Part shown: in pieces, positions 5,928-6,018 of the stretch | Numbering within the stretch: position 1 is the stretch's first letter | How the letters are laid out: each line of letters begins with the position of its first letter | NCBI GenBank assembly: GCA_965603115.1 | Contig: CBFDBT010000167.1 | Coordinates: 1 to 6,018 of the forward strand | Reading direction: 5' to 3' | Source: CBFDBT01 sp965603115 | Lineage (GTDB): Bacteria; Pseudomonadota; Alphaproteobacteria; Sphingomonadales; Kordiimonadaceae | DNA length: 6,018 bases | Position numbers and translations under genes: made by a program | Notes under the pieces: model-generated | The model's database searches: none | The model's input: the letters and a program-made list of their open reading frames with translations, nothing else | Told to the model about the DNA's origin: nothing

Positions 5928-5962
5928 TGAACGATGGATAAAAACACGAGTAGGGCCCGGAG

Positions 5963-6018
5963 TCATTTCTGTGCGAGATCAACCAACTCTTCATTGGAAA
6001 TTTGAACACCAATAAATG
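5963..6018 (-). CDS. Probable C-terminal tail of an unidentified gene entering from the right edge
   Basis: On the minus strand one frame reads FIGVQISNEELVDLAQK and then TGA (5965-5963). The stretch has the balance of charged and hydrophobic residues of a real protein end (a likely amphipathic helix, NEELVDLAQK), unlike the other two frames, one of which stops after eight codons. Only 17 codons are visible, so neither the family nor even the coding status is certain. The repeat-rich DNA immediately beyond the stop agrees with a gene end here. Confidence 0.4.
   Translation of the reverse strand, partial: FIGVQISNEELVDLAQK

Larger units (their letters stand above)
5615..5962. other. Gene-free region with three palindromic structures
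   Basis: I see no credible gene here. The open frames on both strands run through the palindromic repeats and give compositions unlike a protein family. The stretch holds the acnB 3' stem-loop (5634-5667), a REP-like inverted repeat (5697-5808) and a GGCGCC-bounded palindrome (5888-5927). Between the last two, CTTGC-ATCTGAG-GCAAG (5846-5862) is a minor hairpin followed, after 9 nt, by a run of six T (5872-5877). Confidence 0.6.

Noticed and set aside
5673..5930. An 85-codon plus-strand frame
   Set aside because: It reads straight through two palindromic repeats (HPELVSGS and LKQVQHDG are the familiar spurious translations of such repeats).
5746..6012. An 88-codon minus-strand frame starting at TTG
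   Set aside because: It is also a translation of the repeats (RHAELVSAS), and another frame at 5963-6016 gives a more protein-like gene end.

Overview
The window looks like a chromosomal housekeeping region of a Gram-negative bacterium, most likely an alphaproteobacterium. The support is: signal peptides and an outer-membrane barrel ending in Phe, a periplasmic cytochrome c/PQQ dehydrogenase, and intergenic palindromes of the 'ACCCTGAA..TTCAGGGT' and 'CTTCGACAAGCTCAG' kinds, which I associate with Alphaproteobacteria such as Sphingomonadales and Rhodospirillales relatives. Base composition is moderate (by eye in the mid to upper 40s % GC). The taxonomic call is inference; there is no rRNA or marker phylogeny here.

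Layout, left to right. (1) 1-345, minus strand: the first 115 codons of a secreted DUF1223 thioredoxin-fold protein, cut by the left edge. (2) 346-489: a divergent intergenic region. (3) 490-1911, plus strand: a periplasmic quinoprotein made of an N-terminal monohaem cytochrome c domain fused to a PQQ-dependent aldose sugar dehydrogenase domain, followed by a strong intrinsic terminator (1935-1973). (4) 1986-2123: a degenerate inverted-repeat element. (5) 2151-2702, minus strand: a small outer-membrane beta-barrel protein. (6) 2703-2851: a compact divergent promoter region containing a perfect 14-bp tandem duplication whose two TTGCAA cores match the -35 boxes of the two opposing promoters. 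(7) 2852-5614, plus strand: a complete 920-residue aconitase B (acnB), longer than the E. coli enzyme and resembling, from memory, the Bacteroidetes/Flavobacteriia form. (8) 5615-5962: gene-free DNA holding a 12-13 bp stem-loop just after acnB, a REP-like inverted repeat (5697-5808) and a second palindrome (5888-5927). (9) 5963-6018, minus strand: probably the last 17 codons of another gene entering from the right.

The genes do not form one operon. The quinoprotein would oxidise sugars in the periplasm and pass electrons through its own haem to the respiratory chain, while AcnB runs the citrate/isocitrate step of the TCA cycle (and possibly 2-methylisocitrate dehydration) in the cytoplasm. 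The barrel protein's role is unknown. I see no defence system, mobile element with a transposase, CRISPR array, tRNA or rRNA. The points most worth a second look are the foreign-looking AcnB type, the tandem repeat between the divergent promoters, the cytochrome-quinoprotein fusion and the compensated base changes in the palindromic repeat; none amounts to a clear new system.
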